64,000 bases of DNA from Puniceicoccaceae bacterium (GTDB taxonomy: Bacteria > Verrucomicrobiota > Verrucomicrobiia > Opitutales > Coraliomargaritaceae): contig JAGYJE010000002.1 of NCBI GenBank assembly GCA_018402305.1, forward strand, positions 62,001 to 126,000. Direction: 5' to 3'. The notes under the pieces were generated by a model. That model searched no databases and was not told where the DNA came from. It saw only the letters and a program-made list of their open reading frames with translations. Both the position numbers and the translations under genes were made by a program. Within the stretch, counting starts at the first letter, position 1. Each line of letters opens with the position of its first letter. Shown here in pieces: positions 1-8,836 of the stretch.

Positions 1-573
1 AATGAAGTCCGTATAAACCACCCCGAACAGGCCGGAGAGTCCGCACATCAGAAGTGCCACCGCGACCACCCCCACCGTCACCGCCAGTTGCGACTCGGGC
101 GGCAGGCCGACCGCTTCACGGCTGATCGTTTCCATCGCCTTGATCACCCAAGCCGAAATTAAGGGGCAAATGACAATCGCCCCCCAGGCACCCGACCATC
201 CACGCAAGAGCTTGGCCGGTTTGCCGTCATAGCGGGCCTCCATAAATTCGATATCAGTGACGAAAGCCATCCGCCGCCACTTGCGCCCAAAGTAAACCAC
301 CGCCAAGACCGAACCGATGAGCGGTGCCCAAAACTGCCAGATATAGTGAATCCCGTGGCTGCGCACCAGCGCACTCACCCAGAGCGGCGTATCGGCCGCA
401 AAACTCGTCGCAATCATCGAGGTGCCGCCGATGTACCAGGGCAGGGAACGACCCGAGACGAAAAAGGAATCCATGTCCTTGCTCCCCTTCTTCGTGAAGT
501 AGAGCCCCACCCCAATGAGTGAGGCTAGGATCAGGATGATCACGATATAATCAATTAATTCTAAGGCATGCAT
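1..573 (-). CDS. Sodium:solute symporter (SSS family), N-terminal part, runs off the window
   Basis: Reading leftward from an ATG at 573, 191 codons stay open to the window edge, so no stop is seen. The protein starts MHALELIDYIVIIL, a first membrane helix, followed by the hallmark SSS stretch with SFFVSGRSLPWYIGG and GTSMIATSFAADTPLW, then further hydrophobic segments. SSS proteins couple sodium to uptake of sugars, sugar acids or related solutes in the inner membrane. It is divergent from the sulfatase at 684, and a copy of the 14-bp regulon motif (645-658) lies between them, so both are probably controlled together. The family is clear; the substrate cannot be read from this fragment. The C-terminal two thirds lie outside the window. 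Confidence 0.9.
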   Translation of the reverse strand, partial: MHALELIDYIVIILILASLIGVGLYFTKKGSKDMDSFFVSGRSLPWYIGGTSMIATSFAADTPLWVSALVRSHGIHYIWQFWAPLIGSVLAVVYFGRKWRRMAFVTDIEFMEARYDGKPAKLLRGWSGAWGAIVICPLISAWVIKAMETISREAVGLPPESQLAVTVGVVAVALLMCGLSGLFGVVYTDFI

Positions 574-644
574 AGTTAGGAGCTAATTTGGGCGGCTGCA
601 AATAGAAAAGAATCTGCTTTACAAACCAGGAAGTCAATCGATAA

Positions 645-658
645 TGTTAATGATATCA
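645..658. promoter_or_regulatory. Regulon motif copy, TGTTAATGATATCA
   Basis: Matches 12 of 14 positions of the complement form TGTTAATACTATCA. It sits in the 110-bp divergent gap, 25 bp before the sulfatase start at 684 and 71 bp before the symporter start at 573. Could serve both genes. Confidence 0.6.
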
Positions 659-683
659 TAAACCTAAAAACCCGAACCATCTA

Positions 684-2093
684 ATGACACGCCGACTCAG
701 CTTCCTTCTCTTACTCGCCGCACTTTGCCACCTCGAAGCACGCCAGCCGAATGTCGTCTTCATTTTCTGCGACGACCTCGGATGGGGCGACCTCGGTGCC
801 TACGGGAACCGGGAGATACAGACGCCACATATCAACCGTCTCGCCAAAGAGGGAACGCGCTTCACCCAGTTCTATGTGGCAGCGCCTGTCTGTTCGCCTT
901 CGCGTGCGGGGCTCGTAACTGGGCGCTTCCCCGGCGAAGTCGGCATCCACTACGCTATCGGCGGCCCAGCTGGTACGCAGTATAACAGCGTACCATGGCT
1001 CGATGCCGACCTGCCGACGATCTACGATACTTTCAAGCGTGCCGGCTATGTAACCGGGCACTACGGCAAGTGGCATATGGGGCACTCTGAGGATGCCAGT
1101 GTTAATGTCCCACCCCCATCCGACTACGGGATAACGGAAAGTGGCACAACCCACAGTTCGGGGCCAGGATTCGTGCGAACTGGCGAAGTAATAACCAACG
1201 CCAACAAGTCCGAGCTAATCGGCAAGCGCGGCGTCGAATTCATCGAACGCCACGCGGACGAACCCTTCTTTCTCAGCCTCTGGATCATGGATCCCCACTC
1301 TGTGCTTGATCCGACACAGGCGCAAATGGATCCCTACATGGAGCACACCCACCCCCAAGTCCGGGATCATTACCGCAGCTCGATGACGGTTTACTATGCC
1401 ATCATCAGTAACATCGACCGCGCGGTCGGCGCCGTCATGGAAAGCCTCGAAGCCCATGGCCTACGCGAAGATACCTTGGTGATCTTCTCAAGTGACAATG
1501 GCCCCTCTCCACTCTGGAGCTCCGGCACCGGACATGCCGGTGCAGGCTCGGCAGGGCCACTCCGCGGGGTCAAAGGCAGCCTCTACGAAGGCGGGATCCG
1601 AGTGCCTTTTATCGCATCGCAACCGGGGCGCGTCCCGGAGAACTCAGTCGACACGCAAACCGTGCTCGCGGCGACGGATCTGTTCACCACCCTCAGCGCA
1701 TACGCTGGGCTTCCCTTGCCCGAGAGCGATTCGGTGGACGGCGAGAACCTCGCCGCAGCGTTGGAAGGCGAGCCCCAACTGCGGAAGAAAGCGCTTTACT
1801 GGGACTACCGCTTCGGCTCCTGGGGTCGGGCGATCCAAAAGAGCCCACGGCTCGCCATGCGTGATGGCGACTGGAAACTAATGATGAACCCCGATGGAAG
1901 CCGCGTCGAACTCTACAACCTAGCCGACGACCCGATGGAGACCGCAGATCGCAGCGCCTTCGATTCGATCCAGTTGGAGGCCATGCGTGCGCAACTTATG
2001 CGCTGGTATGCGGAAGAGCTCATGGATCCGGAGCTAGCGCCGCCCTGGAGCGGCCGAATCGGATGGCCATGGCCGCGCTCGGGCGACTTGTAG
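684..2093 (+). CDS. Secreted arylsulfatase-type sulfatase
   Basis: 469-aa formylglycine-dependent sulfatase. A signal peptide (residues 1-19) precedes QPNVVFIFCDDLGWGD, whose Asp pair (30-31) binds calcium. The modification motif is CSPSR at 70-74, where Cys70 must be oxidised to formylglycine; GKWHMG (128-133) supplies the active-site Lys and His, and SSDNGP (269-274) the second metal Asp-Asn pair. This is the usual S1-family layout and length. It hydrolyses a sulfate ester on an algal glycan, outside the cytoplasm. It stands alone on the plus strand, divergent from the symporter. No strong Shine-Dalgarno site is visible. No sulfatase-maturation enzyme is encoded in the window. Exact substrate unknown. 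Confidence 0.93.
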   Translation: MTRRLSFLLLLAALCHLEARQPNVVFIFCDDLGWGDLGAYGNREIQTPHINRLAKEGTRFTQFYVAAPVCSPSRAGLVTGRFPGEVGIHYAIGGPAGTQYNSVPWLDADLPTIYDTFKRAGYVTGHYGKWHMGHSEDASVNVPPPSDYGITESGTTHSSGPGFVRTGEVITNANKSELIGKRGVEFIERHADEPFFLSLWIMDPHSVLDPTQAQMDPYMEHTHPQVRDHYRSSMTVYYAIISNIDRAVGAVMESLEAHGLREDTLVIFSSDNGPSPLWSSGTGHAGAGSAGPLRGVKGSLYEGGIRVPFIASQPGRVPENSVDTQTVLAATDLFTTLSAYAGLPLPESDSVDGENLAAALEGEPQLRKKALYWDYRFGSWGRAIQKSPRLAMRDGDWKLMMNPDGSRVELYNLADDPMETADRSAFDSIQLEAMRAQLMRWYAEELMDPELAPPWSGRIGWPWPRSGDL

Positions 2094-2153
2094 ACGTCTT
2101 CTCAAGGCTCACGAGCTTATAATATGCCTCCGGAACCAGCCTTTGGGGGAATG

Positions 2154-2954
2154 TCACCCAGCAGGCTGCTCAACCCTAACATGCTTCTGTTTGAAATCAT
2201 CCGGGGCAAAAGACTCAACGTGCCCGTCGACGAAAAGAACATTACCCCGCCCGTTGTGGCGTGCAGCGAAGCCTGGGTTGCCCTCGGAAGCTCCATACCA
2301 ATAAAAATCTGATTCCGGAATCGTTTGTTCGGCTGTTGCGGGGTCGTAGGCGCCGCGTTTGGACACGAAATAGCCGAAAGCCCAACCGCTCGGGCTGCGT
2401 TGCCCGGCGTCCGCCATCAAAGCGACCTCGCTGGGGCGCTGCACATTGAGCGCCCGGTAAGGACTGTTTCGACTCCCGTCGGGCCGAACCCTCGTATCGG
2501 GTATCAAATACATGTTCCAGCCGTAGCCGTGCGTGTTCCTCCGGTTTCCGTTGGCATCTACCTTGTAAAATTCCGCAGAGGGACAGTGGACCACGTCGAT
2601 AATTTTTGCAACGCTCGGACTATCAATTTCCTGGGACAGATAGGGACGCAGTTGCTCAAACCAAGTAATCTGCTCTCCTGGTACGGATCCATCGTTCAGG
2701 GAGGGAAACGAACCATTGTTCTCGGCTTGGTACAAGCCTACACCCACTCCGATCTGCCGCAGGTTACTGGCACACTCGGTCTCCTTTGCGCGCTCGCGGA
2801 CTTTGCCCACTGCGGGAATCAAAATGGCGGCGAGAATGCCAACCACCGCGATCACCGCGAGTAACTCAATCAGCGTGAAAGCAAGGGTGGGTCCAGGCCG
2901 GGCAAAGCGGCAACGAGAGCGGATTGGATATGGGGTATTTATGGCGTAGGGCAT
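2154..2954 (-). CDS. Pseudopilin-like protein with prepilin N-terminus and H-X9-DG motif (DUF1559-like)
   Basis: 266 aa. After a short basic leader comes a type IV prepilin methylation/cleavage site, FTLIELLAVIAVVGILAAI (about residues 26-44), then an ectodomain ending with RHNGRGNVLFVDGHVESF, the His-X9-Asp-Gly signature of the large DUF1559 pseudopilin families of Planctomycetes and Verrucomicrobia. Such proteins are membrane-anchored pilin-like components; their role is not established. It is the last gene of a leftward operon and overlaps the upstream esterase-sulfatase by 16 bp, so it is probably translationally coupled to it. The association with a polysaccharide operon suggests a surface role in secretion or substrate binding, which is inference. 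Confidence 0.85.
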   Translation of the reverse strand: MPYAINTPYPIRSRCRFARPGPTLAFTLIELLAVIAVVGILAAILIPAVGKVRERAKETECASNLRQIGVGVGLYQAENNGSFPSLNDGSVPGEQITWFEQLRPYLSQEIDSPSVAKIIDVVHCPSAEFYKVDANGNRRNTHGYGWNMYLIPDTRVRPDGSRNSPYRALNVQRPSEVALMADAGQRSPSGWAFGYFVSKRGAYDPATAEQTIPESDFYWYGASEGNPGFAARHNGRGNVLFVDGHVESFAPDDFKQKHVRVEQPAG

Positions 2955-5668
2955 GATGGCGAATCGACGGCAAGCGCATAATCCGAGTATTGGGCTTTCG
3001 CCTGCCGCACCTCGCGCATACTGGGCATCTGCGGGTCGCTGACCAGAAAGTTGTGTTCATCGATCAGATTCAAAACCCAGTGGGTGCTGCCCTCCGGCAG
3101 TTCCGCCACCACCCGGTTGCCGGGCAGCAACTGGGCCGGTGTCCGGAACCATTCTTCGTAGCGCTCGCCCCCGTTGAGTGTGTAGAGTAATTGTGCGCGC
3201 ACCACCTGCGCACCATTTTCCCGGTAGGTCGCCTTGACCCGTGAGCCGGCCTGCTCGTTTGCCGTGAAACTGGGAACCGTTTCCTTATGCGGCAGCGGAT
3301 TGCGGAAAGCGGGGTTGTAGTATGGGAGATCGGCGTCCATCTCGGCCAGCATGGCATCCAGCTTGGCCTCCAGTTCGGCCGCCTTCTCGGGATGCGCCTC
3401 CGCCAGATTGTTTGCTTCCTCGATATCTCCCCGCTTCAGAGTTCCGTCCTTCTGCGTGACGGCGAGGCGATACAGCTCCAAGGGGGGTGAACCGGGATTG
3501 TTCACATGGTCATGATTCTTCACCAGTTTCCAGTCGCCCACACGGATCGTGCTCTCCAGCGCGATGCTATTGGGGAAGTGCCACATCAGCGTATCGCGGA
3601 CGGAACCGTCGGCCTCGCGAACCAGCGTGGGATCGGTGGGATCTCCGCGCAGCAGGGGCTCCAGATCCACACCGTCAACCTGCTTGCCTGCGGGCACCTC
3701 GGCTCCGGCCAGGGAGAGAAAGGTCGGATATAAATCCAGTCCGTTCACCAACACATCGGAAACGACCCCCGACGGCACATCCGGCCCCACCACGATCAGA
3801 GGCACCCGGGTTCCGCCTTCCATCAGCGAAATCTTGCCACGGTCGAGGGGGTAGTTGTCGGTGATAATCTCGCCGGGATGCCCTTCCATGCCCCCGTTGT
3901 CGGAAGTAAACACGATGTAGGTGTTTTCCCGCAGGGAATGCCCCGGCCAGCGGGGATCCTCCGTGGTCTCCAGCAGATCGAGCAGTTGGCCCACATGATA
4001 GTCCAGTTGCTCCACCATGGCACAGTAAAACGGGTTGGTCTGCCCTTCCCCGGTCCAGCTATTGGGATCCTCCGGCAGAGTCACACCGAGTTTCTCGACA
4101 TACTTGTTCAACAGCTCCCGGCTCCGGGAATGGATGGGCGTGTGCACCAGCCAGGTGGCGTAGTAGAGGAAAAAGGGTTGGTCGGCGTGGGTGCGCACAA
4201 ACTCCAGAGCATCCTCGCTGTTTTGGTGAAAGGGGAATCCATTCTCATCCAAGCGGAACGGATCGTCCGGATCATCGGTGGCGAAGCCAGTCATGCGGTG
4301 CGGGCGCATGCGCTGGGTGGCGCCTCTGTTGGAGCGCGTCCAACCGAACCCCTGGTCCTCCGGCTGCGGGTAGGCGGCATGGTTAATCGCCATGTGCCAT
4401 TTTCCGGCATGGCCGGTCGCGTAGCCGCGGTTGCGCAGCAACTTGGCCAGGGTGACCGTGTCCTCCGGCATCCGCCCGCTATACCAAGGGGGCATCATCC
4501 GGTGATGGTCCATGTTGTAGGGGGTGGGCGGCGCCCCGCCGACCACATGCGTTTTGTGCGAACGGGCCGGATGAAGCCCGCTGAAAATAGCCACCCGGGT
4601 GGGCGCGCAGGTCGGCGCGGGCGCATACCCCTGGGTGAAGCGAATCCCTTCCCTCGCCAACTGGTCGATGCGCGGCGTTTCCATGGGCGTGGGCTCGTCG
4701 ATATCGTAGACCCCCACATCCTGCCAGCCGAGGTCGTCGGTCAGAATAAACACAAGGTTGGGCTGCAATGGCCGCCCGTCGCTTCCCGTCTCGGGCGACT
4801 CGGCAAAGGACCGGAACAACGCCTTGTCGTTGGCGGGCACCGCATCGGGTCGCGAGACCTGTGTCGCTCCCGTGAGGAGGCCCTGCTCAACGAGAAAACG
4901 GTCCTGAAGCTCGAGACCACGGTAAAAGAACGGGTTGGCGGGGTTTCTTCCGTTCATCAAACCGTGCCCGCCTCCGATTCCGACGTGGTATTCGGAGGGG
5001 GTGCCCAGCGACAGAAGCTCACGATGGAAGCGAAGGAGACTGTCCTCAGAAATCGCTGAGTCCTGATCACCGAGGAAGGTGATGGTGGGCGGAAATCCGA
5101 CTTCCAGGTTCGCGGGCGGCGAAAGGCGATCTTCGGTTTTGAAGTAGGGATTATAGAGAATCAGTGCGTTGGGCCGCGTGTGAATGGCGTTGGGGTAAGT
5201 CCCATCCCAGGTGTCGGGAGCGTCGATCGATGCCAGAGACGCCGCCAGTAAGCCTCCCGCAGACCCTCCCGCCACGACGATTCGCTCCGGATCCAGTTTG
5301 AGGGTTTCCGCTTCGCTGCGCAGGTACCGAATGGCGGATTTGGCATCCTGGATGCAGGTCAGAGGCACCGCCACCCCATCCCGGTCCTTCAGCCGATATT
5401 CCGCTGAGATGGCGACCATCCCGCGGGAGGCCCAGTATCGACAGTCCGGATACTGCCAGGACGGATTCCCCTCCCGCCAGCTGCCACCGTGAAACGCCAG
5501 AAATACGGGATAATCCGATCCGCCCTCATACCCCTCCGGAAGAAAGACATGCAGCTTGAGTGGACGCTGTTCCGTCGCTTTGTAAGTCCACAGAGCATCC
5601 GGCCCGGCGGACGCAAATCCCAGAACCGGGAGAATAAAAAGCAGAAGATAAGGGGTGTATTTCATCAT
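2939..5668 (-). CDS. Two-domain secreted esterase-sulfatase fusion
   Basis: About 909 aa. A signal peptide (1-22) is followed by an alpha/beta-hydrolase of the BD-FAE/acetylesterase kind: oxyanion HGGSW (about 61-65), nucleophile motif GGSAGG (about 135-140), acid GDQDS (about 201-205) and GGGHG carrying the His (about 233-237). From about residue 303 a complete sulfatase begins: LVFILTDDLGWQD, CAPTR (about 355-359), GKWHM, TSDNGG. The protein should remove both an acyl group and a sulfate from the same or adjacent sugars. ATGs at 5668 and 5665 are possible starts; a TTG lies just before. It is third in the operon after the sulfatase at 8618 and the esterase at 7039, with a 36-bp gap. The join is in frame with no stop, so it looks like a true fusion. 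Confidence 0.9.
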   Translation of the reverse strand: MMKYTPYLLLFILPVLGFASAGPDALWTYKATEQRPLKLHVFLPEGYEGGSDYPVFLAFHGGSWREGNPSWQYPDCRYWASRGMVAISAEYRLKDRDGVAVPLTCIQDAKSAIRYLRSEAETLKLDPERIVVAGGSAGGLLAASLASIDAPDTWDGTYPNAIHTRPNALILYNPYFKTEDRLSPPANLEVGFPPTITFLGDQDSAISEDSLLRFHRELLSLGTPSEYHVGIGGGHGLMNGRNPANPFFYRGLELQDRFLVEQGLLTGATQVSRPDAVPANDKALFRSFAESPETGSDGRPLQPNLVFILTDDLGWQDVGVYDIDEPTPMETPRIDQLAREGIRFTQGYAPAPTCAPTRVAIFSGLHPARSHKTHVVGGAPPTPYNMDHHRMMPPWYSGRMPEDTVTLAKLLRNRGYATGHAGKWHMAINHAAYPQPEDQGFGWTRSNRGATQRMRPHRMTGFATDDPDDPFRLDENGFPFHQNSEDALEFVRTHADQPFFLYYATWLVHTPIHSRSRELLNKYVEKLGVTLPEDPNSWTGEGQTNPFYCAMVEQLDYHVGQLLDLLETTEDPRWPGHSLRENTYIVFTSDNGGMEGHPGEIITDNYPLDRGKISLMEGGTRVPLIVVGPDVPSGVVSDVLVNGLDLYPTFLSLAGAEVPAGKQVDGVDLEPLLRGDPTDPTLVREADGSVRDTLMWHFPNSIALESTIRVGDWKLVKNHDHVNNPGSPPLELYRLAVTQKDGTLKRGDIEEANNLAEAHPEKAAELEAKLDAMLAEMDADLPYYNPAFRNPLPHKETVPSFTANEQAGSRVKATYRENGAQVVRAQLLYTLNGGERYEEWFRTPAQLLPGNRVVAELPEGSTHWVLNLIDEHNFLVSDPQMPSMREVRQAKAQYSDYALAVDSPSCPTP

Positions 5669-5704
5669 CAATTTTCAGTCGCCTGGGGTTGAAGTGTGCG
5701 ACGG

Positions 5705-7039
5705 CTATTGTGCGAATTCGAGGTAGTCCGAAGTGGCCGTCAGGTCGCCGCCTGCCACATTGATGAAGCAGGCCGTCGTGCCCTCCGGCAGTTTCGCCGA
5801 AGCCACCCATTCGTCTCCCTGCTGCGTCAGCTCGCCCGGGTTTTGCGTCCAGGTGCGCTTCCCGGTAAAGCCGGAGTCCTCCGTCCAGATGAGCGTGGCC
5901 TCCTCGAGGGGTAGACTCGACCGGAAGCGGGCCTCGACCCGGCCGGTGACCGCATCCGTTTGCGTCACCTCAATCCAGGGCTGCCCGGTTTCGAGCACGC
6001 TGTCCGCGAAGGCATAGCTCTCCGGCAGCCTCCAAGCCGCTCCGTGGCCGTGCCCCATGCCGGGCACCAGCGTGAGCAGCGCCGGACCGCTGGTGCGCTC
6101 CGCCGAGGCTGAAAAGAGGTCCATGGAAAAATGCTTGTCCCCCGGCCAGGAAGACCAGAGCGAAGGCATCTTTGCTTGCGCCAAACGCAAATTCGGATCC
6201 CAGGCCTGCTGGTAGACTTCGTTCTTTGAGAGCCCGCTGTAATGGTTGCCCGACTTGTCCAGCCCGCCACAGCCATAGACGGGGATGGCGAAGGCGAAGC
6301 GGTCGTCGATGCCCATGACCGTGCTGGTGATAATGCCGCCCCAGGAAACCCCCATCAAGCCGACCCGATCCGCATCCACTTCCGGGAAGGAACGCAGCAA
6401 TGAGTTGGCCAAAATCGTATCGGCCACGGCGTGATACATCCACTGGTCCTCCAGTGGCTTGTCCGAGTCATGGTAAATACCGACTCGGGCCGGTCCGGCC
6501 CACTCGTGCTGTTCCCATTTTTTTGTCTCCGGATTCCGAATGTCGGCTTGCCCCTCGACCGCGATGGAAAGCGCCGCATAGCCCCGATCATTCCAGCGGC
6601 GCACCCATTCATGAAAAGCCGTGCCGCCGCCGCCGTGCACGAGGACGACCCCCGGCATGGGCTTGGCGACATCTTCCGGGATGCCCAGCCACCCGAAGAC
6701 CTTGGTCGGTGCGCCTTCGTAATCCAGCGCATCGAAATAGATGGGGATTTGACCGGGCACCTCGTCGAGACGCGCATCGTCCCGGTAAACAGCCGGTGCT
6801 TCCGTCAGGGCGCCCAGTGCTTCGATTTTCTCTCGCATCGTTTTGAAATTCACTGAGTCCATCGGCTCGGGTTCGGTCGATTCCGCCGTAATACCGACCG
6901 TCTTAAAGCCATCCTGATTGGCATCGATCCGTTCAAATTGTTTGCGGAATCCCTCGGCCCGCGAATCCGCGTGCAGCGGGAGTGCCAGGCCAAGTAAAGC
7001 GCAGGTCAAAAGGCAGGCGGTTGCTGGTTTCGTGATCAT
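5705..7039 (-). CDS. Secreted alpha/beta-hydrolase, acetyl xylan esterase-like
   Basis: 444 aa from the ATG at 7039, which begins a good signal peptide (MITKPATACLLTC, cleavage near LHADS). The core has VVLVHGGGGTAFHEW for the oxyanion region, GVSWGG as the G-X-S-X-G nucleophile elbow and GMGHGHG with the likely catalytic His. It resembles acetyl xylan esterase/dienelactone-hydrolase-like enzymes that de-acylate polysaccharides. A C-terminal beta-rich module follows the hydrolase (from about residue 355, starting WIEVTQTDAV). It lies 25 bp after the sulfatase that ends at 7065 and 36 bp before the esterase-sulfatase fusion, so the three form one operon. Upstream in-frame extension to 7132 would overlap the preceding gene and lacks a signal peptide start. 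Confidence 0.86.
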   Translation of the reverse strand: MITKPATACLLTCALLGLALPLHADSRAEGFRKQFERIDANQDGFKTVGITAESTEPEPMDSVNFKTMREKIEALGALTEAPAVYRDDARLDEVPGQIPIYFDALDYEGAPTKVFGWLGIPEDVAKPMPGVVLVHGGGGTAFHEWVRRWNDRGYAALSIAVEGQADIRNPETKKWEQHEWAGPARVGIYHDSDKPLEDQWMYHAVADTILANSLLRSFPEVDADRVGLMGVSWGGIITSTVMGIDDRFAFAIPVYGCGGLDKSGNHYSGLSKNEVYQQAWDPNLRLAQAKMPSLWSSWPGDKHFSMDLFSASAERTSGPALLTLVPGMGHGHGAAWRLPESYAFADSVLETGQPWIEVTQTDAVTGRVEARFRSSLPLEEATLIWTEDSGFTGKRTWTQNPGELTQQGDEWVASAKLPEGTTACFINVAGGDLTATSDYLEFAQ

Positions 7040-7064
7040 AAGTTCTTTGAGACCTGAATGGAGC

Positions 7065-8618
7065 TTATTGCTTTTTGTCCGTTGTTGGCCCCTTCCAGGC
7101 TTTCGATTGCTCCGAAGCGCGCCGGCCAACATCCGGGTCGCCCTCGTCGCCGCCCCGCGCCATCATTACAGGGAAGACCTCATCCCACCAGGCATCGTAG
7201 ACAGCGGCCATCTCGCGGACCCGCCCGGGCTCCAAGCCTGCCAGGTTTTGAATGCAACCGGGATCGTCTTTCACGTTGTAGAGCGCCCAGCGGTTTTTCG
7301 GTGTGACCCCCCAGTGATACTGTGCGCTGCCCTTGGCGTAGGTCGTGGTCTGTAGCTCGTTGTAACGGACCATGCGGAGCGTCGTGCACTGACTTTGGTA
7401 GGGTTCACAAGCTTCCGTCCCGCAATCGTCACTACGGATGAGCAGATAGCCGCCCTGCCGCACTCCGGCCATGGCATACTTGTGCTCGGCGGCTAGACCG
7501 CTGGGCCAGCGGGCCACGTGGTGAAACAGGTAACGGTCTCCGTGCGCCCAGCCGCCGGTGTCGCCCTGCAGCAGGGGCAGCAGGCTGTAGCCCTCCAGCT
7601 CCGCCGCAAGTCCTTCCGGAATCGCCACCCCGGCCAATTCACACAAAGTCGGCAGGACATCAAGGTGCGCGGTCAGTTCGGTCCGTGTCTGAGGCGACCA
7701 TTGATCCGGCCAGCGCCAGAAGGACATCGCCCGCGAGCCGCCCTCCCAAATCGTGCACTTGCAGCCGCGCATGTCGGCGTTGTAAACATCGAGTCCCTCC
7801 GTCACGCCGTTGTCGTTCATAAAAATAACGATCGTGTCCTCATCGAGATCGTTCTCCGAGAGGAAGGCCATCAGCCGGCCCAGGTTGTAGTCGATATTCT
7901 CGATCATCGCCAGGTAGGTGGCATGTGTATCGTTCAAGCCCGCATCGCGGAAGGGCTTGATAAACTTCTCCGGCGCCGCCAGCGGCGTGTGCGGCGAGTA
8001 GGTATTCAGATAGAGAAAGAAAGGCTGCTCGCCCTGCCCTGAGTCTGCTGAACGGACACTCTCCTCGATAAAAGTCATGGCGTCGTCGAAATAGATATCC
8101 TCGCGGTAGCCTTCCACCACCTCCCGCTTCCCATTCCGGATCATCGTCGGGTCGAAGTGCTTGCGTGGTCCCATCTGGTTGGTCGAGACCCAGTCGAATC
8201 CACGATCCGCCGGTTCGTGGCCAGCCCCGTCCCCCATGTGCCATTTGCCGATGAAACCCGTGCGATAATCCGCCTTTTTCAGCAGCTCCGGCACCAGGGT
8301 CGCTTCCAGATACACCCCCTGCCGCGGCGGGAGCGTGTGGGTCACACCGCTGCGAAACTCATGCATCCCCGTCATCAAAGCCGCCCGTGTGGGCGAGCAG
8401 GAGGCACTCACGTAGAAATTATCAAAGCGTACACTCTCCTCGCGCAACCGGTTGAGGTGCGGCGTTTGCAAATAGGGATGCCCGTGCGCCTGCACATCAC
8501 CGTAGCCCTGGTCGTCCGTCAGGATCAGGATAATGTTCGGCTTATCCGCGCGCCCCGCCCAAAGCGAGGCGGTCAGAGCAAAAAGCATAAGGGGTATCAG
8601 CAGATAGGATTTGTTCAT
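7065..8618 (-). CDS. Secreted sulfatase
   Basis: 517 aa from the ATG at 8618, where MNKSYLLIPLMLFALTASLWA makes a signal peptide; an upstream in-frame ATG at 8660 would put a charged stretch before it. Sulfatase motifs: NIILILTDDQGYGD (29-42), CSPTR (74-78, Cys74 to formylglycine), GKWHMGDG, and FMNDNGV for the distal metal site. The serine-free core and CxPxR are typical of S1 sulfatases. It is the first gene of a four-gene leftward operon with two hydrolases and a pseudopilin. A regulon motif copy lies 47 bp before the start. Substrate not deducible. Confidence 0.92.
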   Translation of the reverse strand: MNKSYLLIPLMLFALTASLWAGRADKPNIILILTDDQGYGDVQAHGHPYLQTPHLNRLREESVRFDNFYVSASCSPTRAALMTGMHEFRSGVTHTLPPRQGVYLEATLVPELLKKADYRTGFIGKWHMGDGAGHEPADRGFDWVSTNQMGPRKHFDPTMIRNGKREVVEGYREDIYFDDAMTFIEESVRSADSGQGEQPFFLYLNTYSPHTPLAAPEKFIKPFRDAGLNDTHATYLAMIENIDYNLGRLMAFLSENDLDEDTIVIFMNDNGVTEGLDVYNADMRGCKCTIWEGGSRAMSFWRWPDQWSPQTRTELTAHLDVLPTLCELAGVAIPEGLAAELEGYSLLPLLQGDTGGWAHGDRYLFHHVARWPSGLAAEHKYAMAGVRQGGYLLIRSDDCGTEACEPYQSQCTTLRMVRYNELQTTTYAKGSAQYHWGVTPKNRWALYNVKDDPGCIQNLAGLEPGRVREMAAVYDAWWDEVFPVMMARGGDEGDPDVGRRASEQSKAWKGPTTDKKQ

Positions 8619-8664
8619 GAGAAGGATTCGGTTTGATTTCAAATAAATGAACCTGCGCAAAAAT

Positions 8665-8678
8665 TGATAGTATTACCA
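8665..8678. promoter_or_regulatory. Regulon motif copy, TGATAGTATTACCA
   Basis: Matches 13 of 14 positions of TGATAGTATTAACA. Located 47 bp before the ATG at 8618 that opens the leftward sulfatase-esterase operon, in an AT-rich stretch. Confidence 0.65.
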
Positions 8679-8836
8679 TATTTTTGTCAACCGAATTATT
8701 AAGATGCCAGGGTAACTTTAGGGGACTTCTGAAATACGGCTTTTGAGCGCCGGAGATGTGTTTTCTAAGCATTTGACTTTCAGTGACCTTTAACTGGACG
8801 CTAGTGGCTTCAAATAACCCGTTGCAGCATCGGCAC

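Noticed and set aside
3878..5059. 393-aa open frame antisense to the esterase-sulfatase
   Set aside because: Mirror frame of a GC-rich gene; the opposite strand has catalytic motifs and signal peptide. The same applies to long antisense frames at 12357-13370, 16733-18154, 25260-26480, 32014-32832, 34774-36174, 43373-44680, 45198-46934 and 48505-50130.
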